Positions 1 to 8,630 of a stretch of 18,686 nt of DNA are shown in pieces. The notes below the pieces were generated by a model. It did not search any database and was not told the DNA's origin. It saw only the letters and a list, made by a program, of their open reading frames with translations. How positions within the stretch are numbered: position 1 is the first letter of the stretch; each line of letters starts with the position of its first letter. The stretch comes from CBDUQP01 sp965369385 (GTDB lineage Bacteria > Planctomycetota > Phycisphaerae > SM23-33). The stretch lies in the NCBI GenBank assembly GCA_965369385.1, contig CBDUQP010000062.1, forward strand, positions 1 through 18,686, in the 5' to 3' direction. Made by a program: the position numbers and the translations under genes.

Positions 1-107
1 TAGGCTCGCTCACCTGCGGTCTCCTGATCACCTGTTCTACTTTCAATGCCGACGCTACAACAGATGATCTACCACCTTAACGACCGACAGAAAGATTTGG
101 CGTACAC
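1..107 (-). mobile_element. Partial copy of a MITE-like element (copy A, cut by the window edge)
   Basis: Read on the minus strand from base 107 to base 1, this stretch matches 11499-11605 without gaps at 103 of 107 positions. The outer end, gtgtacgccaaatctttc, is the same terminal inverted repeat that opens the complete copy at 11499. The differences are at bases 48, 56, 99 and 100. The rest of the element (about 160 bp, if it is the same length) should lie left of the window. The sequence abutting the end, aaccgatta at 108-116, is the predicted 9-bp target-site duplication. It starts 35 bp past the stop of the metallo-hydrolase gene, so no gene seen here is broken. No transposase is encoded. 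Confidence 0.8.
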
Positions 108-142
108 AACCGATTACTCCCGCTGCTCACATCGCGAAGGGA

Positions 143-772
143 TCAGCCCAGATATGGGTTGGTATCCCTTTCGAAACAAATACTTGTGTCAGGCCCGTGT
201 CCGCAGATTACGCGGGTCTCTCCGGGCAGGGCCAGCAGGTTCTTCCGGATATTTGCCACCAGCAGATCACCATCGCTGCCAGGCAGATCGCAACGCCCTA
301 TGCTGTTGCGAAACAATGCGTCGCCGGCAAGGAGTATGTTTTCGGACTCGCAGTAGAACGCCACGCCGCCGGCAGTGTGTCCCGATACGTCAATCACCTG
401 CCACCTGGTCTGTCCCAGCGACAACATCTGGCCTGCTTCAATTGTCTCGTCAGGTCCGCCGGAAGTAACAGGGAGGCCGAACGGGCCCGACAGATTCAGG
501 GCTGAATCCGCCAACATCGCCACATCGCTGCCAGGGCAGCATATCTTCGCATCGCCAAAGGTCTCTTTGACCAAATCAACGCCACCGATGTGGTCGCCAT
601 GTCCGTGAGTGAGCAATATTCGCGACGGCGTAAGCCCGTTTTCTTTCAACCAGTCAATTAACGGCCCCGCGTCCATGCCCGGATCAACAACCCAGCAATC
701 ATCGCCCTCGGCGACAATCACACAGTTGGTAAGCATGGGGCCCAATGCCAAGGTGTGTATTATTACTGACAT
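143..772 (-). CDS. MBL-fold metallo-hydrolase (YcbL / glyoxalase II-like)
   Basis: A 209-residue cytoplasmic metallo-beta-lactamase-fold hydrolase. The binuclear metal site is complete: THGHGDH at residues 55-61 (His56, His58, Asp60, His61), His132 in SGHT, Asp151 in LAGDALF and His192 in CGHG. The segment LFRNSIGRCDLPGSD (153-167) is typical of the YcbL subgroup of glyoxalase II-like thioesterases, so hydrolysis of a glutathione or other thioester is the closest guess; the real substrate cannot be read from sequence. Length is normal for the subgroup. The ATG at 770-772 has only a weak GGAG about 12 nt upstream. It follows the NDK-like gene by 170 bp, and a mobile-element copy starts 35 bp beyond its stop. 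It is probably unrelated to the pilus genes. Confidence 0.88.
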   Translation of the reverse strand: MSVIIHTLALGPMLTNCVIVAEGDDCWVVDPGMDAGPLIDWLKENGLTPSRILLTHGHGDHIGGVDLVKETFGDAKICCPGSDVAMLADSALNLSGPFGLPVTSGGPDETIEAGQMLSLGQTRWQVIDVSGHTAGGVAFYCESENILLAGDALFRNSIGRCDLPGSDGDLLVANIRKNLLALPGETRVICGHGPDTSICFERDTNPYLG

Positions 773-871
773 ATTCCGCTACCACTCCATCTGGGGATCA
801 GGATCGGGACGTACTTGCGTGAACAACTTGGAAGACTAGTGCTCTGTTCCACGAATAATGATAGATGGCAA

Positions 872-893
872 CCTGCCAGTGGTAACTGGCAGG
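872..893 (-). terminator. Perfect hairpin between the NDK-like and MBL genes, possible weak terminator
   Basis: The arms cctgccagt and actggcagg form a perfect 9-bp stem around a 4-nt loop, 50 bp past the stop of the NDK-like gene. On the minus strand the hairpin is followed by ttgccatctatc, which is not a clear T-run. It could end transcription of the pilus/NDK unit inefficiently or protect a 3' end. The remainder of the 773-942 gap shows no promoter I can defend. Confidence 0.3.
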
Positions 894-942
894 CAAGAAC
901 TTATGAAGACTTAACACCCGTCAGTTTCGCCGGAACAAAGAA

Positions 943-2124
943 CTAGCGGTCCGAGCTCAGATAGGCGTCAATCGCCTGCATAATATCGCACGTTTCGATT
1001 TCACGATCTGCCATCCCAATGATCTTGCGTTCGCGGGTAGCGCTTTGGGGCGAATCGCTCGCGTGTGCGCCATTACGCATAATATCATTACCGAAGTCGC
1101 TGCGAACCGTACCGGGTTCAGCTTTGCTGGGGTCTGTTGAACCGAGTATCGTACGAATCTTCTCGATGGCGTTGGGACCCTCGTAAAGAAGTGCCAGGCA
1201 CTTGGCGCCGCTGGATGTGCTCTTGGCGGATTCTTCGACTTCGTCGGGGGTGAATCCGGTCATATACTGCACAACCTTGTGGAACTCGCATTTGGCGTTG
1301 CGTTCTGCAAGGTGTTCGGCAAGCACGTCGGCATCGGCATCGTAAAAGCCGAATTCGAACTCCCCGTCCAGGGCATTCTTCACAGTCTTGGCTACGAGGA
1401 ACTTGAGTCTCTTCTTAAAAATGACTTCCAGCGGGCCATAGAACTCTTCGCCTTGCGCAACGGTCATATTCACCAGCTTGGCGCCGACAATGCGCAGGCC
1501 GGTATGGCTGAAGGTATCAATGATATTTCCAGGCCTGCGGCTTGGGCGGTAGAAGTTATCAGGCTTCAGCAGCACTATGGGACACTCGACATTGCCCTCA
1601 TCATATTCGATCATGCCTTCCAGCAATCCACCATCAGCGAGGGCATAATCGCGAAGCAGCTTCAGGTGCGCATCATTGTCGTCCGGATTCGCACAGGTAA
1701 TGACTGCCGGCTCAAAATGCCTGATAGCACCCTCGCGGTCACGAATAAAATCACCAAACGTACCTCGGATGGTGTCGCCGACCGGGTGTTCGGTGAATGA
1801 ACCGATAACCTCTTCTTTCAGTCGCCTGACGGCATTTTCACCCTTGAGCAGCAAGAGCATACACCTGGGAAGCGAACCCCACGGGTTATCCTTGCGAAGC
1901 GACTCGTCAACATAGTCATGCCACGCCTTTTCGACGGCAAGATCGGTTCCTTTGGGACAGATAATCTGCTGGTAGGCGTCTATGAATGCGTCAGAGAAGA
2001 CGCACATGCGAACGGCTACGAGTTCCAGGGAAGGATGTGCCAAAAGGCGTCCTACAATACCGCCGGTGCGACTTTTGTAGAGGCTGTATGGCGTAATAAG
2101 TGCGTATGCCAGTTCTTGACTCAC
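943..2124 (-). CDS. Tandem nucleoside-diphosphate-kinase-like protein (first domain degenerate)
   Basis: Two NDK-fold units lie in one 393-residue chain; a classical NDK is about 140 residues and acts as a homo-oligomer. The C-terminal unit begins near CPIVLLKPD (181-189) and keeps the active-site block: TVRSDF (339-344), then RNGAHASDS (350-358) with the phospho-accepting His354. The N-terminal unit begins at ELAYALITPYSL. At the equivalent position it reads REGAIRHFEP, where the histidine is replaced or shifted, so it is probably inactive. The C-terminal unit is interrupted by a long insert (about residues 240-310). An NTP/NDP phosphotransfer role is plausible but not certain. I chose the GTG at 2122-2124 because GGAG lies 8 nt upstream. 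An in-frame TTG at 2223 would add 33 residues without homology or an RBS. Confidence 0.75.
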   Translation of the reverse strand: MSQELAYALITPYSLYKSRTGGIVGRLLAHPSLELVAVRMCVFSDAFIDAYQQIICPKGTDLAVEKAWHDYVDESLRKDNPWGSLPRCMLLLLKGENAVRRLKEEVIGSFTEHPVGDTIRGTFGDFIRDREGAIRHFEPAVITCANPDDNDAHLKLLRDYALADGGLLEGMIEYDEGNVECPIVLLKPDNFYRPSRRPGNIIDTFSHTGLRIVGAKLVNMTVAQGEEFYGPLEVIFKKRLKFLVAKTVKNALDGEFEFGFYDADADVLAEHLAERNAKCEFHKVVQYMTGFTPDEVEESAKSTSSGAKCLALLYEGPNAIEKIRTILGSTDPSKAEPGTVRSDFGNDIMRNGAHASDSPQSATRERKIIGMADREIETCDIMQAIDAYLSSDR

Positions 2125-2132
2125 TTCGGTAT

Positions 2133-2136
2133 CTCC
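2133..2136 (-). promoter_or_regulatory. Shine-Dalgarno GGAG fixing the GTG start of the NDK-like gene
   Basis: Minus-strand ggag sits 8 nt before the GTG at 2122-2124, and the first residues after this GTG lead directly into the NDK fold. The upstream TTG alternative has no such site. Confidence 0.6.
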
Positions 2137-2273
2137 GCTTATGGCTCGGCGGCAATTATTAACCTGCCAACCCGATGGATTATCAAAAGGGGGAACGATA
2201 GCAAAATAACGGCCAAAAGGCAACCAAAACGCCGCACATGCTTATTTTTGCGACTCTTGCCAGTCGGAAAAAC

Positions 2274-3341
2274 TCATCTTCGCCTGGACTTCAACAATCG
2301 CCGCACATAGGACTCATACTCTATAACATTCTTGCGAATCCCACCCACACAAGTTGCATCCAGAGGCAGCATATCCAGAAGTTCCCGCAACGAACGGGCC
2401 GCCTGCTGGAGCTTGCCTTTCCGGATCAATGTTTGCGATTCGTCATAGCGTTTCCAGATACGATCAGTCAGCAACTGCTTCCCCTCGCGATAAATACCCT
2501 TATCAGCAGACATGAGGCTGCCCTGCCTGCTCTGTGATTTCGCTTCCTTGTACGCCTCCACCGCCAAGGCAAGGTTCCCCAGCGACGAATCCCGCTCCAG
2601 CCACAATCGACTCGCCCTTGCCAGCGAGGCATCCATCTTCAGAACATTACCGCCGACCTCAAACTCCTCGCCAATGGCCCGCCGAACATCATCTCTCCGT
2701 AACACTTTTGGAATATGGGCATTACGTCTATTTTGCCGGGAAGGCGTAAAGAGCGACAGACCTATACCCACCAATATCACCACAGCAACGTATATGCAGA
2801 ATATCGTTAGATACTTCCGAATCTTGGCCTTTTTGAGTTCAATATCTTCCTGAGTGACGCTCAGCTTGGCATCTTCGGCCACGGATGCGCTTCCAGACGC
2901 GGATTGACTTCTGTCTTCCTCGTCCGGTTGGGCAAGAAGAATATCAGTTTCGCTCGACGCGTCAATAACGGGAGGAAGGCGAGTCTCGATCTCTCCGCGC
3001 CTGTAGGCGGCCAGGGCTTTATCCGGATCGTCACCTGCTGCCACAAAAAGCATTTCAGTATCAACCGCCACCGATATCACATCGCCTGTGTCGAGAATAA
3101 CTCTCTTGCGGGATTTGGTTTTGATTCCGTTTATCTGACAGGGACTGGAAGAGAGGCTCTCGAACACCCATCCCTCCCCACCGAGGACCAACTCAAACTG
3201 GCGCCTGGACACATATCCCTCGGTAAGCTGAATATCACACTCAGGTGATCGTCCGAAAACGATCATATCGCCGATAAGTTTCTCGCGCTGGCCGGCCTGC
3301 GGGCCTGTGGTGAATATCAGTTCAGCCCTTGATTTATCCAT
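2274..3341 (-). CDS. Single-pass membrane protein with N-terminal FHA domain
   Basis: A 355-residue protein with an FHA domain at about residues 8-98. It shows GR (30-31), VSRRQ (44-48) and NG (71-72), the usual phosphothreonine-recognition landmarks, but the common histidine of the SxxH motif is Gln48. A charged, Ser-rich linker (about 105-170) is followed by one transmembrane helix at about 177-198. A helical C-terminal region of roughly 150 residues, including AYKEAK and QAARSLRELLDMLP segments, looks TPR-like. With the FHA domain cytoplasmic, the C-terminus would be periplasmic. The ATG at 3339-3341 overlaps the TadC stop by one base and has GGAGG 9 nt upstream. It is the last gene of the tight CpaF-TadB-TadC-FHA block. 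A phosphorylation reader for the pilus motor is an inference from context. Confidence 0.8.
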   Translation of the reverse strand: MDKSRAELIFTTGPQAGQREKLIGDMIVFGRSPECDIQLTEGYVSRRQFELVLGGEGWVFESLSSSPCQINGIKTKSRKRVILDTGDVISVAVDTEMLFVAAGDDPDKALAAYRRGEIETRLPPVIDASSETDILLAQPDEEDRSQSASGSASVAEDAKLSVTQEDIELKKAKIRKYLTIFCIYVAVVILVGIGLSLFTPSRQNRRNAHIPKVLRRDDVRRAIGEEFEVGGNVLKMDASLARASRLWLERDSSLGNLALAVEAYKEAKSQSRQGSLMSADKGIYREGKQLLTDRIWKRYDESQTLIRKGKLQQAARSLRELLDMLPLDATCVGGIRKNVIEYESYVRRLLKSRRR

Positions 3342-4303
3342 CAAAACAATCCTCCGCGGCTCACGAAAGCCATTATCGCGGGCCCGAACACCGCTACTAT
3401 CACACTGATAAGAATCAGCAGACCGGGCACAAGTATCCTTACGGATGCAACCGCTGCGGCATTTTCTGCCTTCACTGATCGCTGCAAACGCAGAAGATTG
3501 GCCTGTGAATGAAGCACTTCTGTGAGCGGAGTACCAAGTTGCTCAGACTGGATCACGCTGGCAACAATAGTACGGATCATATCCAGCCGAACGCGTTCAG
3601 CCAGATTCTGCAAGGCTTCTTGACGCGTGCTTCCAAGTTCCATTTCAGCCAGCAGTGTCTTCAGTTCCGTATTGAACGGGTCTTCCTCGTCGCTGGCATC
3701 GTGCACCACTGCCTCTACGGCTTCGACAAACGTCGCACCCGAGCCCATCGCCAGCGAGATCAGGTCCAGAGCATAGGGAACCCGCTTGGAAATCTCGCGA
3801 ACTCGCTTACGGGCATCAAGCCACAACTGGCAGATCACTATTCCCATACCGCACGCAAAACCGAACACCGTAAGCACCAGGCTGAATTCGCCGGTAGTCA
3901 TAAGATGGAACACGTCAAGAATCACGCCGACAACAAGACCATAGAACAGACCCATCGCGATGTACTCTTCGGCTGTGTAGTATTTGGGATTGCCCGCACT
4001 GACCAGAGTCTGCCGCATCCATTGCTTGACGCGAGGAGCGGAGAGCGAATGCGCCGCTGCCAGCAAACACCATAATATCGGCCCCAGGACGGCAGACTCG
4101 AAAATAGTAGCACGATCCGAGTGCCCGGTAGCAATCGCGGCCTGCCTCTGATGAGATATCTGGATTTCGCCGGGCTTGCGAAACAACGTCAATACCACCA
4201 TCACAGTGGTGGCAAAAAGCATGACCGACAGGACAATATCCCACACCAACCACAAGGGATGCTCCTGCACTGCCAAACAAGTTGTAGCCATCAGATCGAG
4301 CAT
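3341..4303 (-). CDS. tadC: Tad pilus inner-membrane platform protein TadC
   Basis: A 320-residue member of the GspF/TadC platform family, which anchors the pilus-assembly ATPase in the inner membrane. Hydrophobic segments lie near residues 18-40, 70-85, 116-132, 140-160 and 288-312. The type II secretion F domain covers about 175-305, with the typical RVPYALDLISLAMGSGATF start and the QSEQLGTPL segment of TadC proteins. The ATG at 4301-4303 overlaps the TadB stop codon by one base (TGATG), and its own stop overlaps the next ATG in the same way, so translation is probably coupled. Length and layout are normal. Confidence 0.92.
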   Translation of the reverse strand: MLDLMATTCLAVQEHPLWLVWDIVLSVMLFATTVMVVLTLFRKPGEIQISHQRQAAIATGHSDRATIFESAVLGPILWCLLAAAHSLSAPRVKQWMRQTLVSAGNPKYYTAEEYIAMGLFYGLVVGVILDVFHLMTTGEFSLVLTVFGFACGMGIVICQLWLDARKRVREISKRVPYALDLISLAMGSGATFVEAVEAVVHDASDEEDPFNTELKTLLAEMELGSTRQEALQNLAERVRLDMIRTIVASVIQSEQLGTPLTEVLHSQANLLRLQRSVKAENAAAVASVRILVPGLLILISVIVAVFGPAIMAFVSRGGLF

Positions 4304-5178
4304 CAGATATCAATATCCATAATCTTGCGAATCCACAGGAACCCGATCGCGTTCAACGTGAACATGATCGCCAGCAGTATTCTGCCGGAAGTCTCCGAGA
4401 ACAAATCATTCACACCCTTGGGGTCCACCAGAAAATAAAGTATCGCCAGAACCACCATCGGCATAGCACCCATCGCACGGGCGGTCGCCCTGCCCTGTGC
4501 GGTCAGAGTCTCCACCCTGCTTTCCAGACGCTGAATTTCACGAATGGAGTCGGCTATGCGGCTGAGCGTATCGGCCAACTGCCCGCCCCGCTGACGGTGA
4601 GTAAGCAAAGCGGCGAACAGCAGCTTGTAATCTCCTGAGCCTATCCGCACAGACGCATTGTTCATTGCTTGTTCGAGGCCCAGTCCATATTCGTATTCTC
4701 GCAAAAGATGTGCGAATTCGTCACGGATCGGAGCAGGACCATCTCGGACTATCAACTCCATAGACTGCACCAGATTCAGCCCCGCCTGCACACCGGACGC
4801 CAGCGTCTGGATGCCCATCACTAGCTGACTGTCAAGATGCTTAAGACGCTTTCGACGCAGATACCGTATCATCGCAGCCGGTGCAAAAACGCCAACTGCA
4901 ATTCCCACAAGCATACCAATCTGGCTGGACGTGATCACATATCCCAGAAATCCCAGCAGGATCATCGCAACTCCGGTAAGGATAGTTACCGTGCGAGGCT
5001 CAATGCCCATCAACAGGCTACCTTTCAGGGTGGACGCATAATACGCCTCACGGCTGATGATAACCTGCTTAAGCGGCCCCAGGCCCATAAACACCGCACC
5101 CGCCGTTGCCAGAAAGATGACAACACTGCCCAGAACCTGCTGACCGCCGGACGCCAGAATTTGAACGGGACAGATCAA
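4303..5178 (-). CDS. tadB: Tad pilus inner-membrane platform protein TadB
   Basis: A 291-residue paired platform protein to TadC. The first hydrophobic segment is at 15-33, with others at about 65-105, 237-252 and 266-284. The T2SSF domain spans about 118-245 and includes QLVMGIQTLASGVQAGLNL and the RQRGGQLADTLSRIADSIRE signature of TadB. The start is a TTG at 5176-5178 that overlaps the CpaF stop. It is supported by GAGGTG 5 nt upstream and by the short distance to the first membrane helix. The next ATG would cut into that helix. It sits in the conserved order cpaF-tadB-tadC. Confidence 0.92.
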   Translation of the reverse strand: MICPVQILASGGQQVLGSVVIFLATAGAVFMGLGPLKQVIISREAYYASTLKGSLLMGIEPRTVTILTGVAMILLGFLGYVITSSQIGMLVGIAVGVFAPAAMIRYLRRKRLKHLDSQLVMGIQTLASGVQAGLNLVQSMELIVRDGPAPIRDEFAHLLREYEYGLGLEQAMNNASVRIGSGDYKLLFAALLTHRQRGGQLADTLSRIADSIREIQRLESRVETLTAQGRATARAMGAMPMVVLAILYFLVDPKGVNDLFSETSGRILLAIMFTLNAIGFLWIRKIMDIDI

Positions 5179-7058
5179 GTGAACACCTCAATGCTCAGGA
5201 ATCCCTGCTCGATCAGGTCTTCGGCAAACGTTGGAATATAACCCGTATGCCGCATCTTCACGTCAGCAATATTGCCGCCACGCCTGCGCGGGTTGGGCAG
5301 TACAAAGATATCCTCGGTAATCACACGCCCCGTGTCGGGGTCTATTCCGCAGATCTCGGAGACATGCGTTACGCGACGACTTCCATCTGCCATGCGGGAT
5401 ATCTGGACTATAACGTCCAGCGCCGCCACCACCTGTTCGCGAATCGCCCGCACAGGCATCTCGATAGCGGTCAGTACCATCGTTTCCACTCGCATAATCG
5501 TGTCTTGCGGCGTGTTGGCGTGGATCGTCGTCAGCGAACCATCGTGACCGGTATTCATCGCCTGGAGCATGTCCAGAGCCTCTGGGCCCCTGCACTCACC
5601 AACGATCAGCCGGTCCGGCCGCATTCGCAGTGCGTTGCGTACGAGATCGCGAATGGTGTAAGCACCCTTGCCTTCAACATTCGCCGGCCTGGTCTCCAGA
5701 CGCACAAGATGCTCCTGGGGAAGCTGAAGTTCCGCGGAATCTTCGATGGTAACGATCCGCTCGTCACTTGATATAAAAGTGCTAAGCACGTTCAGTGTGG
5801 TTGTCTTGCCGCTGCCGGTTCCGCCGGAGATAATCATGTTCTTACGCCCCATGACGCAAGCCCGCAGGAACGCCGCCGTCTGCGTAGTGATCGTGCCTCG
5901 CTCGATCAGATCGTCAATGGTAAACGGAATCCTGGCGAACTTCCTGATCGTCAGCGTCGGTCCAGACAAACTCAGCGGGTTGATAACCGCATTCACACGT
6001 GAACCATCGGGAAGGCGGGCATCTACCAGTGGGCTGGACCTGTCAATCCGCCGGCCGACAGGTGTGATAATCCGCTCGATTATGCTCTGGACGATATCGT
6101 CAGAGAAGAAACTCCTGCCAGTATCCTGCAGCGAGCCGTCCTTCTCGATATATATGCGATCCTTGCCGACAACCATTATCTCGTTAACGTTGGGCATTTC
6201 GAGCAGGTCCTGGAGCGGGCCATACCCGAGAACTACATCCTCGACATCCTTCGAAATCGTCATGCGCACTATGTAGTCTCGCAGATCAGGCGAAAGTTGC
6301 GGGAGAATGCTTTGCTGGTGGCGGTCCCAGTCGGCCTCCAGAGTGGCAACATCGCTCTTGAAGGAATGGGGGCGAAGCCCCAGCGGCGAATCTGATATGG
6401 TATTACTGACAATGCGTGCGATCACTTCCTCGTGACGCGGCATCAGGAGGTCGGATTCTTCGAACCCATACCCGTACATCAGCTTTCCGGTGCATCGCCT
6501 GGCCAGGTCAGACACCACCTGCCGCCAGAGGAACTCACGGACAAGATGATCGGACATTTCATCGTCAACGCTATCCTGGCATGATTCAATAATGCCCATG
6601 AGATTATGACGCACCAACGCCACATGCTGCTCATCGGCACCGCCGGCCCTGGCGGTGACACGCAAATTCAGGCGTTCGAGAAGATCGGCGTGAATCCGGC
6701 GTTCAAGCTCCAACACGCGTTTGCGAGGCGTGCGTATGGATTTCTTCTCTTCGAGGCGACGTATCGAAGGTTCCATCATATAGATGGAATACTCGCCGAT
6801 TCCGATCTCGTCGCCATACTCAATCTTGCGACGCTGCCCGGTGGTGAGTTCCTTCTTGGCTACCACAACTGCGTTCAGCCCGCTAGCTTCTATGTAGTAG
6901 CTGCCGGCATCCAACACTATTCTCGCGTGGCATCTCGATACAAACGGGCTACGGAGGCACACGTCGTTGTTCTCGTCGCGTCCAATCGAAATATCATCGG
7001 ATTCGACCTTGACCACTTCGCGTTGATCAGCCAGTTGATTGTATACCCAGATTTCCAC
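5175..7058 (-). CDS. cpaF: FHA-domain-fused CpaF/TadA pilus assembly ATPase
   Basis: A 627-residue GspE-superfamily motor for Tad pilus assembly, longer than the usual 400-500 residues because of an N-terminal FHA domain (about residues 3-95; GR 26-27, SRCHA 41-45). A helical linker follows. The ATPase core has SSPLVDARLPDGSRV (341-355), Walker A GGTGSGKT (412-419), Walker B DRLIVGE (482-488) and the His box GHDGSLTTIHAN (504-515), all intact. The FHA domain would bind phosphothreonine, so a kinase may tune this motor; the kinase at 11796 is the obvious candidate (inference). The start is a GTG at 7056-7058 with GGAG 5 nt upstream. The stop overlaps the tadB TTG by 4 nt. Confidence 0.93.
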   Translation of the reverse strand: MEIWVYNQLADQREVVKVESDDISIGRDENNDVCLRSPFVSRCHARIVLDAGSYYIEASGLNAVVVAKKELTTGQRRKIEYGDEIGIGEYSIYMMEPSIRRLEEKKSIRTPRKRVLELERRIHADLLERLNLRVTARAGGADEQHVALVRHNLMGIIESCQDSVDDEMSDHLVREFLWRQVVSDLARRCTGKLMYGYGFEESDLLMPRHEEVIARIVSNTISDSPLGLRPHSFKSDVATLEADWDRHQQSILPQLSPDLRDYIVRMTISKDVEDVVLGYGPLQDLLEMPNVNEIMVVGKDRIYIEKDGSLQDTGRSFFSDDIVQSIIERIITPVGRRIDRSSPLVDARLPDGSRVNAVINPLSLSGPTLTIRKFARIPFTIDDLIERGTITTQTAAFLRACVMGRKNMIISGGTGSGKTTTLNVLSTFISSDERIVTIEDSAELQLPQEHLVRLETRPANVEGKGAYTIRDLVRNALRMRPDRLIVGECRGPEALDMLQAMNTGHDGSLTTIHANTPQDTIMRVETMVLTAIEMPVRAIREQVVAALDVIVQISRMADGSRRVTHVSEICGIDPDTGRVITEDIFVLPNPRRRGGNIADVKMRHTGYIPTFAEDLIEQGFLSIEVFT

Positions 7059-7159
7059 TGTAACTCCCAGTCAACGAATCATACGCATCTCGCCTGCAAC
7101 CTGTCGCCAACACTGCACGTCAGTCAGGCACAACCATCCAGATTGCTCGGCCAAGCTCA

Positions 7160-7945
7160 TTATTCAGTGCTGCCGCTTCGCGTGCCTGCCTGCGATGCCA
7201 AGCCCGCAAGCTTCGGGTTTATCCGCGACGCATTGCCGCTAACCTCACTGGCGCTAACTACCTCTATCTCTGCCTGCCCGCGTTGGAGATGAGTTTTAAG
7301 ATTACCCCACTGCAGCGAGACAGCCTTGGGCATGAACACGCATATTGAGCTGTACGAACGGATTCTTGTCTTTGCGCCCCTACTGCCCCTGTTACTTACC
7401 AACCTGCCGTCTTCTCCGCCGATCCCCGCCACGCGAAGCCCTTCAATGATCCGATACATCTTCGATACCCGACCATCGGGTGAAAATCTGCCGATCAAAT
7501 TCACCCATCCGCCAATACGCAGAACCTTGCCCGGCTGAATTCGCCCGTTCAGCGGCACAACCACCGCCACGTGTCCGGGAGGAAACTTCAACCCAAGCCC
7601 GCCAGAGGCAGACTCCGAAACATGCTCCCAGCGAGCGAACCATCCCTTTACCACCCGCTCCTTAACCGTATTGGCTGCGAAGCTGTCTACATCCTTCTCC
7701 GTGGCAAGATTGCCAAGGCGCTCAACGTATTCGTAGGGAATTCTCTTCTTCGCCAGGCTCTTTCCGCCGATCCTGTCACCGGGATCGAGATCGTTGGCAT
7801 ACACATAGACCGTCACCTCTCTGCCCTGGGACGCCTTCTTGATCTGCGCAATGTGCAGGTTATAGATAACCATGACCACAATACCCAACCCGCACGCCAA
7901 CAATAGCAACTGCCAGTTACGTGATCCGCTAGTTTGATCTGCCAT
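7160..7945 (-). CDS. cpaB: CpaB/RcpC-like Flp pilus assembly protein
   Basis: A 261-residue periplasmic protein with an N-terminal membrane anchor (about 12-29). A SAF-type domain follows (about 44-108), starting VTVYVYANDLDPGDRI, the equivalent of the VLVAARDLPAG element of CpaB. The next region, FPPGHVAVVVPLNGRIQPGK (121-140) and GGWVNLIGRF, matches the CpaB/RcpC second domain. In known Tad systems this protein works with the outer-membrane secretin. Here no secretin gene follows, and the next gene is cpaF 101 bp downstream. The ATG at 7943-7945 has AAGGGA about 9 nt upstream. The C-terminal 40 residues are low-complexity. Confidence 0.8.
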   Translation of the reverse strand: MADQTSGSRNWQLLLLACGLGIVVMVIYNLHIAQIKKASQGREVTVYVYANDLDPGDRIGGKSLAKKRIPYEYVERLGNLATEKDVDSFAANTVKERVVKGWFARWEHVSESASGGLGLKFPPGHVAVVVPLNGRIQPGKVLRIGGWVNLIGRFSPDGRVSKMYRIIEGLRVAGIGGEDGRLVSNRGSRGAKTRIRSYSSICVFMPKAVSLQWGNLKTHLQRGQAEIEVVSASEVSGNASRINPKLAGLASQAGTRSGSTE

Positions 7946-7981
7946 TGCAGCTTCCCTTCTGACGTCCGGACGATTCCATTA

Positions 7982-8575
7982 TCAACGGCGACTGGCCGGG
8001 CGAATATCTGTAATCTTCACTACTATTCTGACTATATTGCTATCTTTTCGTTCGTTTCGCAAGGAGACTGTCACGCTTCGACCCTTCACCACGAAAATCA
8101 ACGTCCTGCGAGATGCTTCTTTTGCACTGCCTCGGCCGCGCGAACCGGAATCGCTCAGCAACTTGAGACCCTTGGCACCAAATACGGATTTGTAGTGAAC
8201 CACGGCATCTTCCGGCTTGCCGACAAGGCGACAGGTGACTATTACATCCGTACTATCGGCGGTTTTTCGCCTGAATCCGCTAACGAAAACACCACTGGCC
8301 GGAAGGGGTGCCAACTTCTCAGCGGCCACCACTGACAACACTTCTCCCACGCCATCGGTAGCAAAGCGAAGCAAAGACGTCGGCGTATCCTTGGTGGCGG
8401 TTGTGGGCATTGCCGGCTGCGACGTGGATCTCAGCAGAGACTGCCCGTCAAATTCTTCCCTGTTCGTCGGATCGTTGCGATGGATGGCCAGGTACTTGCT
8501 CACCTGGGTGGCTGCGAACACAAGCGAAGCTGCCAGCACAACACAGTAAACCACCCAAAACGCCGCCCGGCGCAT
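7982..8575 (-). CDS. Membrane-anchored protein of unknown function in the Tad operon
   Basis: I do not recognise this 197-residue protein. It has a short basic N-terminus (MRRA), one hydrophobic segment at about 6-23, then a Ser/Thr-rich linker (about 45-70). A mixed alpha/beta region of about 120 residues follows, ending in RTLIFVVKGRSVTVSLRNER and a final beta-rich stretch. This topology suits a periplasmic, membrane-tethered accessory protein. It lies between the TadE-like gene (55 bp upstream) and cpaB (36 bp downstream), so it is probably a pilus component. Position would allow a divergent TadF- or RcpB-type role, but I see no motif to support that. Confidence 0.7.
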   Translation of the reverse strand: MRRAAFWVVYCVVLAASLVFAATQVSKYLAIHRNDPTNREEFDGQSLLRSTSQPAMPTTATKDTPTSLLRFATDGVGEVLSVVAAEKLAPLPASGVFVSGFRRKTADSTDVIVTCRLVGKPEDAVVHYKSVFGAKGLKLLSDSGSRGRGSAKEASRRTLIFVVKGRSVTVSLRNERKDSNIVRIVVKITDIRPASRR

Positions 8576-8630
8576 CGGGTTCTTTGCCTTGCGGTCTGGT
8601 GCACTTTCGCTATGTGTCTGAGTTGTCAGC

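Noticed and set aside
46..839. Plus-strand open frames opposite the MBL hydrolase
   Set aside because: They overlap a gene with a complete metal-binding motif set and show no domain or RBS.
2125..2223. N-terminal extension of the NDK-like protein from a TTG at 2223
   Set aside because: No Shine-Dalgarno and no NDK homology. The GTG at 2124 has GGAG at 8 nt and leads straight into the fold.
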